A stretch of DNA of 64,000 nucleotides, from NCBI GenBank assembly GCA_004431415.1, contig QPMI01000472.1, positions 186,001-250,000 on the forward strand, in the 5' to 3' direction. The notes below the pieces were generated by a model, which worked only from the letters and a program-made list of their open reading frames with translations, was not told where the DNA came from and did not search any database. This document shows positions 17,401 to 24,827 of the stretch, in pieces. The translations under genes were made by a program, and so were the position numbers. The DNA is from Cyanophora paradoxa. Lineage: Eukaryota; Glaucocystophyceae; Cyanophorales; Cyanophoraceae. The stretch's first letter is position 1; each line of letters opens with the position of its first letter.

Positions 17401-18787
17401 TGTTATCGTTGAATATATAGATGTGCTTGTTGTGAATCATAAAGTGAATATTGCGGGGAAAGATGTTTTTGTTAATTGATTCCGCCGCGAATTTGTGTAT
17501 TAACTTTCCGTCGACATCAAAGACGCGGAAGCCTGTCTGAATTCTCTTACAGAATTTCTCGATATGGCGGAGCGTGAGAGCCAGAGAGTCGCCAGGTGTG
17601 CGTTCGCGACCGTGAAAGAATTTATAGAGACCGTCGTAGGACATAGTTAAGTCAGTATATCGCGGTTTTGGCGCCTCCTGACACTTCTTAATGGACGCTC
17701 CCCATGTGGAGATGATCATATCGTAGCCGCAAGCGTTAGATGTCGATGATTTGGGAAGCTCAATAATATCTTCGAACTCAGACGCGTTTGGATTTAATGT
17801 GTAGTCTGTGAATTTGCTCATAATCGCGGTGCATCGCATACTGTCCATTAGCTCCTCATCCAGGAACTCATAGCGATTGCCAGGTATAGCGCCGGCTCCA
17901 TCGTCCTCGACACCTTCGTCCCCATCGATCGCGACCTCATGAACAGTTATAAAGGCATCATCGATACTGCCGCCAAAATCATCGAAACCTTTGCGTAGTT
18001 TTTTCTGTTCCTCGGTTGGTGGTGTCTTAAAGAAGAACATCTCGTATGCTTGTCCGAAAGTTCCCAGACGAATCTTCAATTCATCGTAGTTTTCGAGTAA
18101 ATCGAAGATTGATTCGCTCTCATGCCAATCATGACGAACTTGACCCGGTCTAATTAGAATTTGAGACATTCTATCCATTTTCGCCAGAGCAAAGCTTCGC
18201 AACACACTCACCGAAACTGTCTCTCTTATATTGCGGTAGGTGACAAAGGTTCTGTCTGGTATATTTAATTCGGGAATTCCGGGAATAACAATTACCTCCG
18301 ACGACCGAGCACCGGATCCAGGTCCCCATAGCTTGAACGTAATTGTTGCGAGAGTTTCCGGATCGTATGCGGCGATTGGGTCGAGAATAGTGCGTTTAAT
18401 CGCATCCTCTACCGCTTTTAGTTTACCTCTCTGCTGCTTTGCTTCGAGCTTCGCTTCTTTCGCTCGTTTCTGTTCTTGCTTGCGATCGAAGCGCTGTAAA
18501 CGCTTCGCCTCTTGTTCTTTTTGCTTTTGCTTTTCTATATTAACTTGGGTGCGAGCGGCGCGCTTCTCTTTCCGCTCTGCCCTGCGGAAAACGCGGGGAT
18601 TAATGATGCCATTCAGAGTATCCCGAATGTCGATCAGCGTTTGGAGCTTGGGCTTCCGATTCATTGTGTTGTGCATCGCCCAATGCGCCTGTTCTTCGGT
18701 TAGCAAATCCTGACTCAATCCCTGCATAATGTATCCGATAATTTCATCCCGAACATTGTTAGCGATTCTGTTGGTTGCGCGCGGCAT
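14471..18787 (-). CDS. PolB-like polymerase fused to SF1 helicase and HNH domain
   Basis: A 1438-residue replication protein. Residues 1-130 are basic and coiled (ERKEKRAARTQ...), beginning MPRATNRI like element A's PolB. A family B palm-like region follows: motif A VDMAKCYPSIL at 649-659, and a motif C-like AGIRTDCLYIEG around 898-909 retaining the TD pair. I could not place the canonical KxxxNSxYG motif B. Residues 980-1350 are an SF1 helicase: Walker A PGSGKST (989-995), Walker B MFDE (1072-1075), ANGDTYQ (1101-1107), GTGHSTQGLT (1291-1300) and ALTRNRD (1323-1329). The C-terminal 50 residues form an HNH/endonuclease VII-like zinc domain (CAIC ... VVDRINNRRPHLKDNC ... HHGCN). It probably replicates element B, replacing the separate polymerase and SF3 helicase seen in A. 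Own promoter motif upstream. Confidence 0.82.
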   Translation of the reverse strand: MPRATNRIANNVRDEIIGYIMQGLSQDLLTEEQAHWAMHNTMNRKPKLQTLIDIRDTLNGIINPRVFRRAERKEKRAARTQVNIEKQKQKEQEAKRLQRFDRKQEQKRAKEAKLEAKQQRGKLKAVEDAIKRTILDPIAAYDPETLATITFKLWGPGSGARSSEVIVIPGIPELNIPDRTFVTYRNIRETVSVSVLRSFALAKMDRMSQILIRPGQVRHDWHESESIFDLLENYDELKIRLGTFGQAYEMFFFKTPPTEEQKKLRKGFDDFGGSIDDAFITVHEVAIDGDEGVEDDGAGAIPGNRYEFLDEELMDSMRCTAIMSKFTDYTLNPNASEFEDIIELPKSSTSNACGYDMIISTWGASIKKCQEAPKPRYTDLTMSYDGLYKFFHGRERTPGDSLALTLRHIEKFCKRIQTGFRVFDVDGKLIHKFAAESINKNIFPRNIHFMIHNKHIYIFNDNIKSLEMRMAKMEVEELDNHVPKSNSSLALYKIPTCLTHDIFAHTSKDLLKITQLKLSPDERSFIRILYTGREGLEGLLFTFLKMRYEPAVKLTPSKQIDSITFKANGSMFSIKDPRTTDHFIEQDFETEEYYNKVCEIGKGFRESLLNATNISHYSPNMREILTHYKRSALSGFFYKPNPKATYTAVDMAKCYPSILKGMQYLPKYNVFDDFVPFKAGSDILEYAIYYVRVVAFEREQATFADDEDIDYDAAMSRKIDGIEIILDRAFSVSGRCYNFMTGYTLSMHWADVKDKIEIIAVAEPSHLVPNTSIAEMQKVLSSDIQTTDKKHILVKEIGMLGKFQDSQTSTKMFYNRAEAERFAQECGGTVEVFTFNPKNSKRVKTLSEFEGHIYFVKISSHRELVNGFLPIHFHIYDRNRANMFAQYKRLTARGHKVAGIRTDCLYIEGSWTSKKEFDRNAFENMGKFSYIPGKRCPENALRPPRGVTLEFQDPETLINRFSLRDEFNPECFNWVAELHNRMLVLADMPGSGKSTLGINCFASQKSNCLVICPYNKQCAELRDSLKVRGIENITVRTLYNVLGIRVSNDQTYEEAMSEKDQRAFVSEFSHIMFDEIFAYSVKDLAKIKSFIDRYPDIKYLANGDTYQNEPINDELSVSDRKGYYKRAVQSMFPNVLSLRINKRHKKETDRELIRAIKEDLFENGLEAAQIISKYGLPTINDLSAIPDGYFGIAYRNEMTLAYNKLMHDRRKVNIPTVEVNGIKFYKGLEVVCRKYLRISRSEGESINAYTNYTYRITKITKQMVTLTDVFDGVTFEVPCAMLEHFSLPYAGTGHSTQGLTLDSGIVICEATFRYTTREWFYTALTRNRDLSTVLIYTPIHKFQGKSDYIEYLKTKIRGYKCQDQRAGRDFDEADYITPEWILERKKQQKGACAICSLPIPIEPQDPNYRLVVDRINNRRPHLKDNCQLAHHGCNCSKK

Positions 18788-18809
18788 CTCTATTAGTTCT
18801 TTTAAAATA

Positions 18810-18829
18810 ACCGGAGAAAATAATTTCGG
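18810..18829 (-). promoter_or_regulatory. Element B promoter motif, copy 2
   Basis: On the - strand CCGAAATTATTTTCTCCGGT, identical over 20 bp to copy 1, centred about 30 bp upstream of the PolB fusion start at 18787. Confidence 0.72.
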
Positions 18830-18955
18830 CGCAATCTACCAAATTCTCCTTTTCATACCCTTGTCGCCAAATCTTTAAGTGCTTTTTTGACCGATACGGG
18901 GAATAAAAATGGAGGTAAAAAATTAATCATTTTTTGCATCGTACGGTACTTTCCG

Positions 18956-19369
18956 CTACGAAGTTTTTGCGTTCTCGACGACATGCTTTCGGGGTCTTCC
19001 AGCGGGCTTTTGCGGCTGGGGCTTCACCGGCGGATTCAGCTTGCGTTCCGCTCTTTTCCTTCGTTGGTATTCACGTGCCTTCTCTCGGATTTTCTCCCGA
19101 TACTCTTCATCGTCTTGGTATCGCTGCTGTTTACGAATTGCGATCTTTTGTAGCTGTTCCGGTGTGAATATAGTAGCCTCTCCGGCGGCTAATCGCTCTT
19201 GCTTTTGTCTCTGATGCTTGTTTCGCTGCCGCTCTGCATCTTTCTCGCGTTTTAGTCTTAATCTCTCCGCTTTCTCCTCTTCTGTGATCACCTTCTTCGG
19301 TCGCCCTGGTCTGCGCTTTTCTTGCTGTGCCGCCATTGCCTCTTGGTTTGAAATCTTGGGTTTCGCCAT
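18956..19369 (-). CDS. Basic AT-hook protein
   Basis: 137 residues, about a third Lys/Arg. AT-hook-like motifs RRPGRPKK (about 19-26) and PAGRPRKH (about 123-130) flank a long charged helix with REKDAERQRNKHQRQ and RYQDDEEYREKIREKAREY. The second helix matches the AT-hook protein of element A (5704-5949). Likely an abundant DNA-binding protein that condenses or organises viral DNA (inference). A promoter motif copy begins 9 bp upstream. Confidence 0.65.
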   Translation of the reverse strand: MAKPKISNQEAMAAQQEKRRPGRPKKVITEEEKAERLRLKREKDAERQRNKHQRQKQERLAAGEATIFTPEQLQKIAIRKQQRYQDDEEYREKIREKAREYQRRKRAERKLNPPVKPQPQKPAGRPRKHVVENAKTS

Positions 19370-19377
19370 TTACTATA

Positions 19378-19394
19378 ACCGGAGAAAATAGTTT
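19378..19394 (-). promoter_or_regulatory. Element B promoter motif, copy 3
   Basis: On the - strand AAACTATTTTCTCCGGT, followed by TATAGTAA, directly before the AT-hook gene start at 19369. Confidence 0.65.
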
Positions 19395-19493
19395 TTTGTC
19401 ACTCTGTATTATTTCCCTTGCCCTTATATACCTTTTACCGAAACCTTCAATTTTTGCCCTTGGCTCGATACAAGCGCCACCGAAATTCACCGC

Positions 19494-19928
19494 TCAATAA
19501 CCGTTCCAGACGGTTCTTTCTTGTTGCTGAGGATATACATAAGGTTGCTGAGGATAAACATAAGGGTTCGTTACATTTTCATCGTCGCCTAATGGCATTT
19601 GATCCAATCTATACATCGGATAAGGGGAGTCAGCGCGCAAATGACCTTCTACAAATTCAGGACATGAGCGCCTTCTAATATGCTCTACATGCACGTCCTC
19701 TATCTGAGCGGTTTCGATATTAGAACTCATAGCCGCGGGCACAGGCGAGGGCGATCGAGATCGTGGGTGGTTGTGATTGTCGCTGTGGTTAGAATATACA
19801 GAAAGGCGCCTACCTCCATTCTCGTCGTCAGAAATATTAACCTCTACGGTTGTGTCACAGCAAGGACTGTGGCAATTAGACACGACATGAAGCTGAAACA
19901 TTTCAATGCATTGTGTGATGAAATTCAT
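19494..19928 (-). CDS. HVVSNCHS-domain protein with proline/tyrosine-rich tail
   Basis: 144 residues. The conserved N-terminus MNFITQCIEMFQLHVVSNCH continues SPCC, and is shared with the C-terminal third of the fused protein at 4683-5720 in element A. The rest is acidic and serine-rich (VNISDDENGG, RSRSPSPVP) and ends with NPYVYPQQPYVYPQQQERT, a short YVYPQQ duplication. Cysteines at the N-terminus could bind zinc or form disulfides. Family unknown. Position between the AT-hook gene and the coiled-coil gene is conserved with A. A promoter motif lies about 30 bp upstream. Confidence 0.55.
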   Translation of the reverse strand: MNFITQCIEMFQLHVVSNCHSPCCDTTVEVNISDDENGGRRLSVYSNHSDNHNHPRSRSPSPVPAAMSSNIETAQIEDVHVEHIRRRSCPEFVEGHLRADSPYPMYRLDQMPLGDDENVTNPYVYPQQPYVYPQQQERTVWNGY

Positions 19929-19956
19929 CGATCCTACAAGGACGCAACGTATTAAA

Positions 19957-19973
19957 TATCGGAGAAAATAAAA
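19957..19973 (-). promoter_or_regulatory. Element B promoter motif, copy 4
   Basis: On the - strand TTTTATTTTCTCCGATA, a weaker version of the same motif, upstream of the gene starting at 19928. The divergent small frame at 19978 begins immediately beyond it. Confidence 0.5.
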
Positions 19974-19977
19974 GGGA

Positions 19978-20136
19978 ATGAGGGCTTTACTTGCTCGTGT
20001 GTTCCCCTACGAATTGGTCGAACTTATAATGCTGTTTATGGAGCCGACCTGTCCCTATTGCAAGGGAGTCCACATAAAGACCCGCTCTAAATACGGGCGG
20101 GTTCAGCTTTGCCTTGCGGATATTCACAGCCATTAG
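19978..20136 (+). CDS. Possible 52-residue zinc-ribbon-like protein
   Basis: A short frame, MRALLARVFPYELVELIMLF then MEPTCPYCKGVHIKTRSKYG and a final CLADIHSH. A CPYC pair followed by a K-rich turn and a later Cys/His pair resembles half of a zinc ribbon. It fills the gap between two - strand genes, diverges from the promoter motif at 19957, and overlaps the stop of the coiled-coil gene by 4 bp. No homologue seen in element A. It could be a chance frame. Confidence 0.35.
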   Translation: MRALLARVFPYELVELIMLFMEPTCPYCKGVHIKTRSKYGRVQLCLADIHSH

Positions 20137-20816
20137 CGGATATGGCGTTTACCACCAAGCATTGCGGCATAATTTACGGGTGCAGTCGGCACTATGTGAG
20201 CATATTGCGGGGCGACCGATTGCTGACGAGTTACGGCTTGCGCATCTGTCTTGTCCTCCTTTTTAATCTCCTCTACGTCGACTTTTTGCTTTAATCCGAG
20301 TTTGGAGATCTCTTTCTTTACAAGCCCCTTTAATTTCTTGCGTTCGTTATAATCTTGCATCCATTTCTCGTAGTTAGAGACTTTCATTTCAAGGTCTCGC
20401 ACTTTCTCTTCAAAGCTCATGACAACGTCGACAGGAACCGTGTGTTTTTGATAGGATCCGCGCTTTTTGAGCTCGGTTTCGGCGGCTTTCGGGACGTCTT
20501 GCGTTTTGTGCTGGCTTGCGACAACTTGCGCTTTAATTACTTTGTCGGTTGCTTCATCAACAGAGCCGCCTCCAATCTGTGGTTTTACAGTAGCTAAATC
20601 CTCCATTTGGCGTTTACCGCTATCTTGGTTGCCCTTGTCCGCGGTGGCACTCGCAATAATCGCCTCTTGCTTGGCGACCTCCTCTGGCGAAGTGTCTATA
20701 AGATATTCGGGCATTTCGAGACCGCCGCCCGACGTTAATCCAGACTCTTCAAGTCCGCGATTAGGATTACCAGAAGCGACCGTTTGAATGGTTTGAGGCT
20801 TCTTTCGGTAGACCAT
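20133..20816 (-). CDS. Coiled-coil protein, scaffold-like
   Basis: 227 residues. A low-complexity N-terminus, then a predicted coiled coil (MSFEEKVRDLEMKVSNYEKW) and an ERKKLKGLVKKEISKLG segment that matches ERAKLKEMLRKEVYKMG in element A's fused protein. The C-terminus is alanine/proline rich (PTAPVNYAAMLGGKRHIR). Starts 2 bp after the ATPase stop, so probably co-expressed with it. An assembly scaffold or cement role is possible from position alone; family not recognised. Confidence 0.55.
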   Translation of the reverse strand: MVYRKKPQTIQTVASGNPNRGLEESGLTSGGGLEMPEYLIDTSPEEVAKQEAIIASATADKGNQDSGKRQMEDLATVKPQIGGGSVDEATDKVIKAQVVASQHKTQDVPKAAETELKKRGSYQKHTVPVDVVMSFEEKVRDLEMKVSNYEKWMQDYNERKKLKGLVKKEISKLGLKQKVDVEEIKKEDKTDAQAVTRQQSVAPQYAHIVPTAPVNYAAMLGGKRHIR

Positions 20817-20818
20817 GA

Positions 20819-21685
20819 TTATCTTTTCTTACACTTGATTAACATTTTCTTTTTCTTGGGCGAAATTTGCGAAAGTTTGGGGATACCTTCAAGCTCACGC
20901 TCAAATTTGGATAAAGTTTTGCATACAGTTGTCGAATCTTTGACAGGCGGCGGTTTTGTAGCTTGCTCCTCTTGCTGTTTGCGCTTCTTTTCTTCAAAAG
21001 CCGCCCGCTTGTGGAATTTCGTAAACGGATGGTCATCGATCATATCGGCTTTTTCGACCCACCATCGCACAGAATACCCGGTATTATCGTGAATGATCGC
21101 TTGGTAGCTATGACAGAATTCTTGGAACATGCGCTTGAAACTCTCCTTATCCATGTTCCCGAACTCTTCGTGATATGCTTCAAACTCTCGCATGTTTGAC
21201 CAGCTTAGGAATATGATATACTCCGCATTGCTGCGAATAATCGTTGAAAGCTTTGTTAGTTTCTGCGATATTAAAGCCACGCTGCAAAAAGTATGACGAC
21301 CTTGCGCCATCAATTTATTTAGCAAATGATCGCGCGAAAGATCGATAGTTCCGGACTCCAAACAATCGTCGAGTACGATGAGAATATTCTTTGGTTTCTT
21401 ACCCGCAATGATGGCTTTTTTGCGGGCTTCTATGATCGACTCTACATATTCCGGTTTCCAGGTATCATGCACTTCGTCTGTTATTTGACCCCAGAAACCG
21501 TTGAAACTCGTTGGACAAAAGACCAGAACGTATGAGATCTGGTCTTCGAGTTCTTTGATCAGCCACTTTAAGAATACCGATTTACCACAATTGGTTTTCG
21601 CCAATAGGAGAAATCGTGCGGGAAGTTTCACCCTCTGTTTCGGGCTCCATTCTTCGAGATCTATGGGCGTCGTCCCTTTTTGCAT
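20819..21685 (-). CDS. FtsK/HerA-type DNA packaging ATPase
   Basis: 288 residues with Walker A AKTNCGKS (29-36), Walker B NILIVLDDCLE, and LISQKLTKLSTIIRSNAEY matching ITQKLRKVSSTIRVNSDY of the element A ATPase. The first Walker A residue is Ala instead of the usual Gly, which is tolerated in A32-like packaging ATPases. Basic C-terminal tail (KKKKMLIKCKKR). It motors DNA into the capsid. In A the gene directly follows the major capsid gene; here an HNH-AP2 gene intervenes. Confidence 0.88.
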   Translation of the reverse strand: MQKGTTPIDLEEWSPKQRVKLPARFLLLAKTNCGKSVFLKWLIKELEDQISYVLVFCPTSFNGFWGQITDEVHDTWKPEYVESIIEARKKAIIAGKKPKNILIVLDDCLESGTIDLSRDHLLNKLMAQGRHTFCSVALISQKLTKLSTIIRSNAEYIIFLSWSNMREFEAYHEEFGNMDKESFKRMFQEFCHSYQAIIHDNTGYSVRWWVEKADMIDDHPFTKFHKRAAFEEKKRKQQEEQATKPPPVKDSTTVCKTLSKFERELEGIPKLSQISPKKKKMLIKCKKR

Positions 21686-21735
21686 TCTTTCACTATAAAA
21701 ACAATAGAAAAATAAGACTGAATGTGGTAATTGGT

Positions 21736-22452
21736 TTAGATTTCGTTTAGGATCGCTTTATCACCCAGAATTTCGGCGGCTTTCTCATTGTAAAATCGAG
21801 CTGCGTCTTCCTTTGTGTCACATATTTTGCGCCATCTCTGTTTGTTATGCATGAAATTCGCTTCCCACTTTCCAGATCTCGTTTGATTGACACCACGATA
21901 ACCACTCGAATTCGTTGATTTCAGCAATCTACGAGTTAGATTTACAGGATCCACATCATTAAGAACCGCAAGATCGCCGAACAGTTCGGTTGCTTTTGCA
22001 TTGTATGCTGCTGCGGCTTCTTCTTTCGTGTTGAAGCATCCGAGAGTATAAGAAATTCCGTTCTTTTGAATTTCAGCTCTCCATTTTCCAGTGTCTTTTC
22101 TCTGCATCACTCCTTTGAGACCTGACTTATTTGTTCGTCTCACGCCAGTGTTAATGACGCTCTCTTGCGGGGTTAAAAAGCGAAGATTGCAACGCCTATT
22201 ATCCAATTTATCTCTGCTAATGTGATCTACAAAGTGCCCATCGCGGCTTCCCATAATCCACTTGTGCATGTCAATATTCTTGCCCTTTCCAACATAGCCC
22301 CATGCGTAACCTCTGACATTATGAAAATACCACTTACTGATTTTAGTGACATGCTCATAGTCTGCTTCATCGACAAGCGCAAATTTGCCTTCTCCATGCT
22401 TTCCATTAAGTGCAATTCGCCTAATGCCTTCCATTTGTCCGCCGTATTCCAT
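21736..22452 (-). CDS. HNH homing endonuclease with two AP2 domains
   Basis: 238 residues. HNH domain: MHKWIMG (His63), VDHISRDKLDNRRCNLRF (Asp76-His77, Asn85, Asn89). Two AP2-type DNA-binding repeats follow: SGLKGVMQRKDTGKWRAEI (from about 110) and SGYRGVNQTRSGKWEANF (from about 182), each ending in A-A-x-x-Y/F-N-x-K-A. This architecture is typical of free-standing homing endonucleases of phages, ciliates and algae. It sits between packaging ATPase and major capsid genes, a place where element A has no such gene, so it is probably a selfish passenger. Confidence 0.9.
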   Translation of the reverse strand: MEYGGQMEGIRRIALNGKHGEGKFALVDEADYEHVTKISKWYFHNVRGYAWGYVGKGKNIDMHKWIMGSRDGHFVDHISRDKLDNRRCNLRFLTPQESVINTGVRRTNKSGLKGVMQRKDTGKWRAEIQKNGISYTLGCFNTKEEAAAAYNAKATELFGDLAVLNDVDPVNLTRRLLKSTNSSGYRGVNQTRSGKWEANFMHNKQRWRKICDTKEDAARFYNEKAAEILGDKAILNEI

Positions 22453-22524
22453 AATACTGTAAATTGTCTTGTCCTTAAATGGGCAAAAGATAAAAAGAAC
22501 GTCATTTTTTGTCCGACGAATTCC

Positions 22525-23838
22525 TTAGCTACTCACACGACGGATTCCGTCGGCGGTAATTATCATTATGTTATGAGCGAGGGCAATGCACTGAATTTGC
22601 ATCTTCTGATAAGCGGCACCCGCATACCACTCCTCATTACCGACTCCACCGGCTGTGACACCATTGAATTCGAAGACCAGATCGAACGCCGATGTGCCTG
22701 TGGCATCGATGTAGCCCGTGTTCTCTTGGTTGAGAAGCGACGCCTTTCCGTTTCCAGCACCGAAGTAAATGCCAGTGAGAGCGGGGTAGCTTGTGCTCTC
22801 GGTAAAGATCGCCGAATTATATTTATCTTGAAGTTCGGTCGCGGCAATCATGAGAGGAAGCGAAGTATTCGAGTAAAGGCGGTTATTGTTGAGTTCCACA
22901 TAGAAGTTCACAGCGTTGGTTCGGAGTGCACGAGGAGCCAGAACCGAGAGAGTTCCGTTGTTCACCTTCGTCTTCGCGTTTTGGCGCACAGAGAATACGA
23001 GAGTGTGGATGAGACCCGCACCTGTGAGTTGCGAGAGATTGACTCGCGAACCGGAGGCGGTCGGCTGGAAATCTGTGTGGAGGAAACCGATTTCGTTGTA
23101 GGGGATCGCGATACCAGTCGATTTAACACGGGCAATGGTCTCAGATACAACCGCCTCATCGGCATTTACGACCTTGCAGATAATGCGGGGTTTCAGCACT
23201 TGAAGGGAAGCACCACTGTTTACGACCGAAATATTGCCAACATTGTTTACATCCTCAATGATACCATCACCAATCGCCTTGAATTCGATTTCGACCACGA
23301 TCTCAGAGTTCAGAGCGCAAAGTGGGAACATCGCCTTCTCGAAAGGAGAGGGTAAATCGATTTCGTAGGTTCCACCGACAGTGTTACCAGCGGTTCCGAC
23401 AAGACCACCCACATAGCGAAGTTTCTTATCGAGTTCGCCCTGTTCGGTCATCAGTAGAAAATACTGGGTGACGAAATCCTCTGGGACAACATAGCGGAAT
23501 GAAGCGTGAGAGATTTCAATGCGCTTAATTAGCGATCCAATAACGCGAAGGTAGCCAGTAGTTCCAGCGACACCATTCGTGAGATCAGTGAGGGTGATCG
23601 GGTTAAGATCGAGTTGCAGCGCGAGACCATTCAGGAAATGGTAGCGGGGGATTTTGAAGACAACTCGGTTGCCGAGAGCGCTGGGTGGCTCAGTGTCGGG
23701 GGCGACCAGAACTCGAAGTGGCTTAGTGCCAGAGGACGTTCCAATGACCAGCGACTTGTTTAGGAAATAATCCTTGTAGTCATCGGTGGTGAGCATAGAT
23801 TTCAGCGTTGGGCGCTGGAATTGGCTGTTAGTCTCCAT
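22525..23838 (-). CDS. Major capsid protein (double jelly-roll type)
   Basis: 437 residues from METNSQFQR (start 23838); an upstream in-frame ATG at 23889 would overlap the penton gene and has no counterpart in element A. Conserved with A's frameshifted copy at LTTDDYKDYFLNKSLVIG, GNRVVFKIPRYHF, IKRIEISHASF, ARVKSTGIAIPYNEIGF, SRVNLSQLTG and the end ADGIRRVSS. This forms the icosahedral shell. The family assignment rests on gene order (ATPase - MCP - penton - penton) and length; a structure prediction should show two beta-barrels. Upstream sequence ATTATTTTCTGATCC is a partial match to the element B promoter motif. Confidence 0.82.
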   Translation of the reverse strand: METNSQFQRPTLKSMLTTDDYKDYFLNKSLVIGTSSGTKPLRVLVAPDTEPPSALGNRVVFKIPRYHFLNGLALQLDLNPITLTDLTNGVAGTTGYLRVIGSLIKRIEISHASFRYVVPEDFVTQYFLLMTEQGELDKKLRYVGGLVGTAGNTVGGTYEIDLPSPFEKAMFPLCALNSEIVVEIEFKAIGDGIIEDVNNVGNISVVNSGASLQVLKPRIICKVVNADEAVVSETIARVKSTGIAIPYNEIGFLHTDFQPTASGSRVNLSQLTGAGLIHTLVFSVRQNAKTKVNNGTLSVLAPRALRTNAVNFYVELNNNRLYSNTSLPLMIAATELQDKYNSAIFTESTSYPALTGIYFGAGNGKASLLNQENTGYIDATGTSAFDLVFEFNGVTAGGVGNEEWYAGAAYQKMQIQCIALAHNIMIITADGIRRVSS

Positions 23839-23885
23839 GAGCGTTTCTTCTCTTATCTTTGGGATCAGAAAATAATTTACAGGGC

Positions 23886-24185
23886 TCAATAGAAATTCAT
23901 TTCGGGCGGTGCGTCGTAGGTTTCGATTTCAAAAGTGAAATAATGCGCCCAAACCCCGAAATCTAAGAGAGCGCCATCATGGTCGATGAGTTTAATCGTC
24001 AAGCGGTCGAACGATTTTAATTCGCGGAATTCACGAATGAGAGGCACCGTAGTGGACGTGTCGAAGTGGTAGATATCACCATGTTCGAGTTCCTGTGGGA
24101 TTGGAATGCGCATGAAATAACCATCGACGTGCTTGTTGACTGAGCGAATAAACGGCGCAAATTCGTCAATATATAGCCAGATCAT
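23886..24185 (-). CDS. Penton/minor-capsid-like protein 1, C-terminal reading frame
   Basis: 99 residues (MIWLYIDEFAPFIRS ... WAHYFTFEIETYD) matching the C-terminal third of the single protein in element A (VLFVRVKELG ... LTFEIRYGD). It overlaps the upstream frame (24182-24811) by 4 bp, so the start ATG overlaps the upstream TGA. Either the gene was split by an indel just before the junction, or the two are made as separate polypeptides by reinitiation at the overlapping ATGA. Since A has one continuous frame here, the first is likelier. Confidence 0.6.
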   Translation of the reverse strand: MIWLYIDEFAPFIRSVNKHVDGYFMRIPIPQELEHGDIYHFDTSTTVPLIREFRELKSFDRLTIKLIDHDGALLDFGVWAHYFTFEIETYDAPPEMNFY

Positions 24186-24811
24186 CGCCGCCGGGTCTCA
24201 TCTCCACGAGTATAGCCGCGAATGCGTCGATTGAGTGTCACAGTTCCCGTCCCAGGATTAAACACAAGGAATGTATCGCTTGCAAGAGGGGTAAATGTCT
24301 CGTAAACATATAGTTGAATATCTTTGAAACCGAATATTGCGAGTTTCTTAGCGATTGCTTTGCGATTACTGGATTTTCTGAGTGTTTCAGGGGAAGCTTT
24401 GGAGAACTTGAACCAAAAGTTACTATCACTGAAAAACTCATAGATCTTTGAAGTAGTATTATAGCGGCATTTAATATATTTTCCACCAAAATCTGAAAGG
24501 CGAGCTGCTTCGAGTCTTTCTGTGACTTTTGCGGCAAGGTCGTCTTTGGTGTAAAATCCTTTGGGGATTGTGATGGTCACGAATCCGGAATCCGAAGCTG
24601 TGACCGAGAAATAGAGTTCCATGCGCTCGATGGTTGCACCAGTGGCGTCTATATCGTTTGTCACGGTCGAAAGAACATTGGGAACCGTTGCCTGCACCAG
24701 GCGCACCGATTTTACGTTGTCATAGCGACGGGGTAATGTCACTACATACTGGTTTGGCTGAGTAAACTCCTCATCGCGATCATCGCTCGAAAAGCTCAGG
24801 TATTCTTTCAT
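24182..24811 (-). CDS. Penton/minor-capsid-like protein 1, N-terminal reading frame
   Basis: 209 residues from MKEYLSFSSDDRDEEF (start 24811); a longer frame to 24943 would run through the divergent neighbour and is rejected. The start motif SSDDRDEEFTQPNQYVVTLP and VKSVRLVQATVPN fit PLV vertex proteins, and match A's copy (VRAVRLVSAEFYNSIP). Ends TRGDETRRR at a stop overlapping the next ATG. Divergent from the gene at 24828 with only 16 bp between start codons (CTTACTATAATAGATT), which therefore must act as a two-way promoter or lie within both leaders. Confidence 0.65.
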   Translation of the reverse strand: MKEYLSFSSDDRDEEFTQPNQYVVTLPRRYDNVKSVRLVQATVPNVLSTVTNDIDATGATIERMELYFSVTASDSGFVTITIPKGFYTKDDLAAKVTERLEAARLSDFGGKYIKCRYNTTSKIYEFFSDSNFWFKFSKASPETLRKSSNRKAIAKKLAIFGFKDIQLYVYETFTPLASDTFLVFNPGTGTVTLNRRIRGYTRGDETRRR

Positions 24812-24827
24812 CTTACTATAATAGATT

